From Tsukamurella ocularis (GTDB lineage: Bacteria > Actinomycetota > Actinomycetes > Mycobacteriales > Mycobacteriaceae), in the NCBI RefSeq assembly GCF_024807615.1, contig NZ_JANUCJ010000002.1, positions 186,001-250,000 on the forward strand: DNA of 64,000 nt, in the 5' to 3' direction. Position numbers and translations under genes: made by a program. The notes beneath the pieces are model-generated. The model was not told the DNA's origin, did no database searches, and worked only from the letters and a program-made list of their open reading frames with translations. Positions 63,423-64,000 of the stretch are shown here, in pieces (positions within the stretch are counted from its first letter, which is position 1; each line of letters opens with the position of its first letter).

Positions 63423-64000
63423 ATGACCCAGGCACGCATCGCCATCATCGGCGCCGGAGTGGTGGGAGCCACCGCCGCGCTCGTCCTCGCCCGCGCCGGC
63501 CACCCCGTCGACCTCTACAGCGACCGCACCGCGGAGCAGCTGCGCGACGAGGTCCCCGCGACCGGCACCGCCGTCCTCTTCGGGCACTCCCGGGACGTCG
63601 ACCACACGCTCGTCGAGGAGCTCTACCCCGACGCCCCGCTCTCGACCGGCATGAACACCCGTCTCAACACCGGGGCGCCGGGTGCGCTCGAGCAGGTGCT
63701 CGCCTTCGACCCGGACTTCACCTACACCGCCGCCGGGATCGACGTGCGCTTGCGCGCGCACGACCGGATCCGCCTGTTCGAGCAGGCCGGCGGGAACTTC
63801 CACGTCGAGACCGTCACTCCCGAGAACCTCGATAACATCGCCGGAGCGCACGACCTCACGCTGGTCTCCACCGGCAAGGGCGGCTTGTCCGGCCTGTTCC
63901 CCGTCGATGAGGCACGCACCCTCTATCGCGCCCCGCAGCGCCACCTGCTGGCCGCCGCCTTCACCGGGCTCGGCCACGGCGACGATGTCTTCACCGCGCG
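63423..64000 (+). CDS. StyA-like FAD monooxygenase (C-terminus beyond the window)
   Basis: About 192 residues are visible before the right edge. The N-terminal ARIAIIGAGVVGATAALVLA is a Rossmann FAD motif; LYSDRTAEQLRDEVPATGTA, VDVRLRAHDR-like wording and DLTLVSTGKGGLSGLFPVDE match styrene/indole monooxygenase oxygenase subunits. Those need a separate flavin reductase, which is not in view. An AAAGG site precedes the ATG at 63423. The substrate is not known. Confidence 0.8.
   Translation, partial: MTQARIAIIGAGVVGATAALVLARAGHPVDLYSDRTAEQLRDEVPATGTAVLFGHSRDVDHTLVEELYPDAPLSTGMNTRLNTGAPGALEQVLAFDPDFTYTAAGIDVRLRAHDRIRLFEQAGGNFHVETVTPENLDNIAGAHDLTLVSTGKGGLSGLFPVDEARTLYRAPQRHLLAAAFTGLGHGDDVFTA

Overview
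The window reads as a chromosomal segment of a high-GC actinobacterium of the order Mycobacteriales. The evidence is a complete Pup-proteasome locus, a mycothiol ligase (MshC), deazaflavin (F420)-type enzymes, and a gene order that follows Mycobacterium tuberculosis from about Rv2070c (cobK) to Rv2141c, with local replacements. There are no PE/PPE genes, and the replacements suggest a relative outside Mycobacterium. Tsukamurella is my guess, but the sequence alone does not prove it.

Layout. 1-3495: cobalamin genes cobK (cut by the window edge), cobM and cobL, with a short-chain dehydrogenase and a divergent flavin/F420 split-barrel reductase. 3509-7762: sugar porter, Xaa-Pro peptidase, 5'-3' exonuclease, DUF4333 protein. 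7833-26361: helY, tatC, tatA, pafC, pafB, pafA, an unrelated low-GC ORF, prcA, prcB, pup, a decayed small membrane-protein gene, a Ddn-like gene, dop, an FHA-ABC transporter, mpa and trmI. This stretch covers protein tagging (PafA), tag processing (Dop, Pup), unfolding (Mpa), degradation (PrcAB), the PafBC damage-response regulators and the minimal Tat translocase. 26426-40869: thioesterase, hisG/hisE, membrane alpha/beta hydrolase, lipoproteins, HAD phosphatase, 5'-nucleotidase, a Uma2 remnant, metH, PAC2 and mshC.

41117-43085 is the most interesting accessory block. Three translationally coupled genes encode a TIGR04222-type membrane protein with a Cys/Gly-rich tail, a DUF692 (MNIO-type, multinuclear iron) enzyme, and a small His/Ala-repeat protein. 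It looks like an uncharacterised peptide-modification cassette.

43101-52251: SCO1664-family kinase-like protein, DUF3090, phosphomutase-like protein, a dapA-like gene with divergent LysR regulator, uppP, LppL-like lipoprotein, DUF5703, pyrD, PEBP and M20 peptidase. 52355-64000: tRNA-Leu(GAG), DUF4185, gluconokinase, LmeA-like protein, a zinc-knuckle SDR, nucleoside hydrolase, DinB, a FadD19-like acyl-CoA ligase behind two KstR-like boxes, a secreted pyroglutamyl-peptidase-like protein with a Cys-to-Ser change, and an acyl-CoA-dehydrogenase-like/StyA-like flavoenzyme pair cut by the right edge.

Many genes begin exactly 6-7 nt after a TANNNT hexamer, so leaderless transcription appears to be the usual arrangement here. 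No CRISPR array, rRNA, integrase or insertion sequence was seen. No gene-free stretch exceeds about 300 bases.
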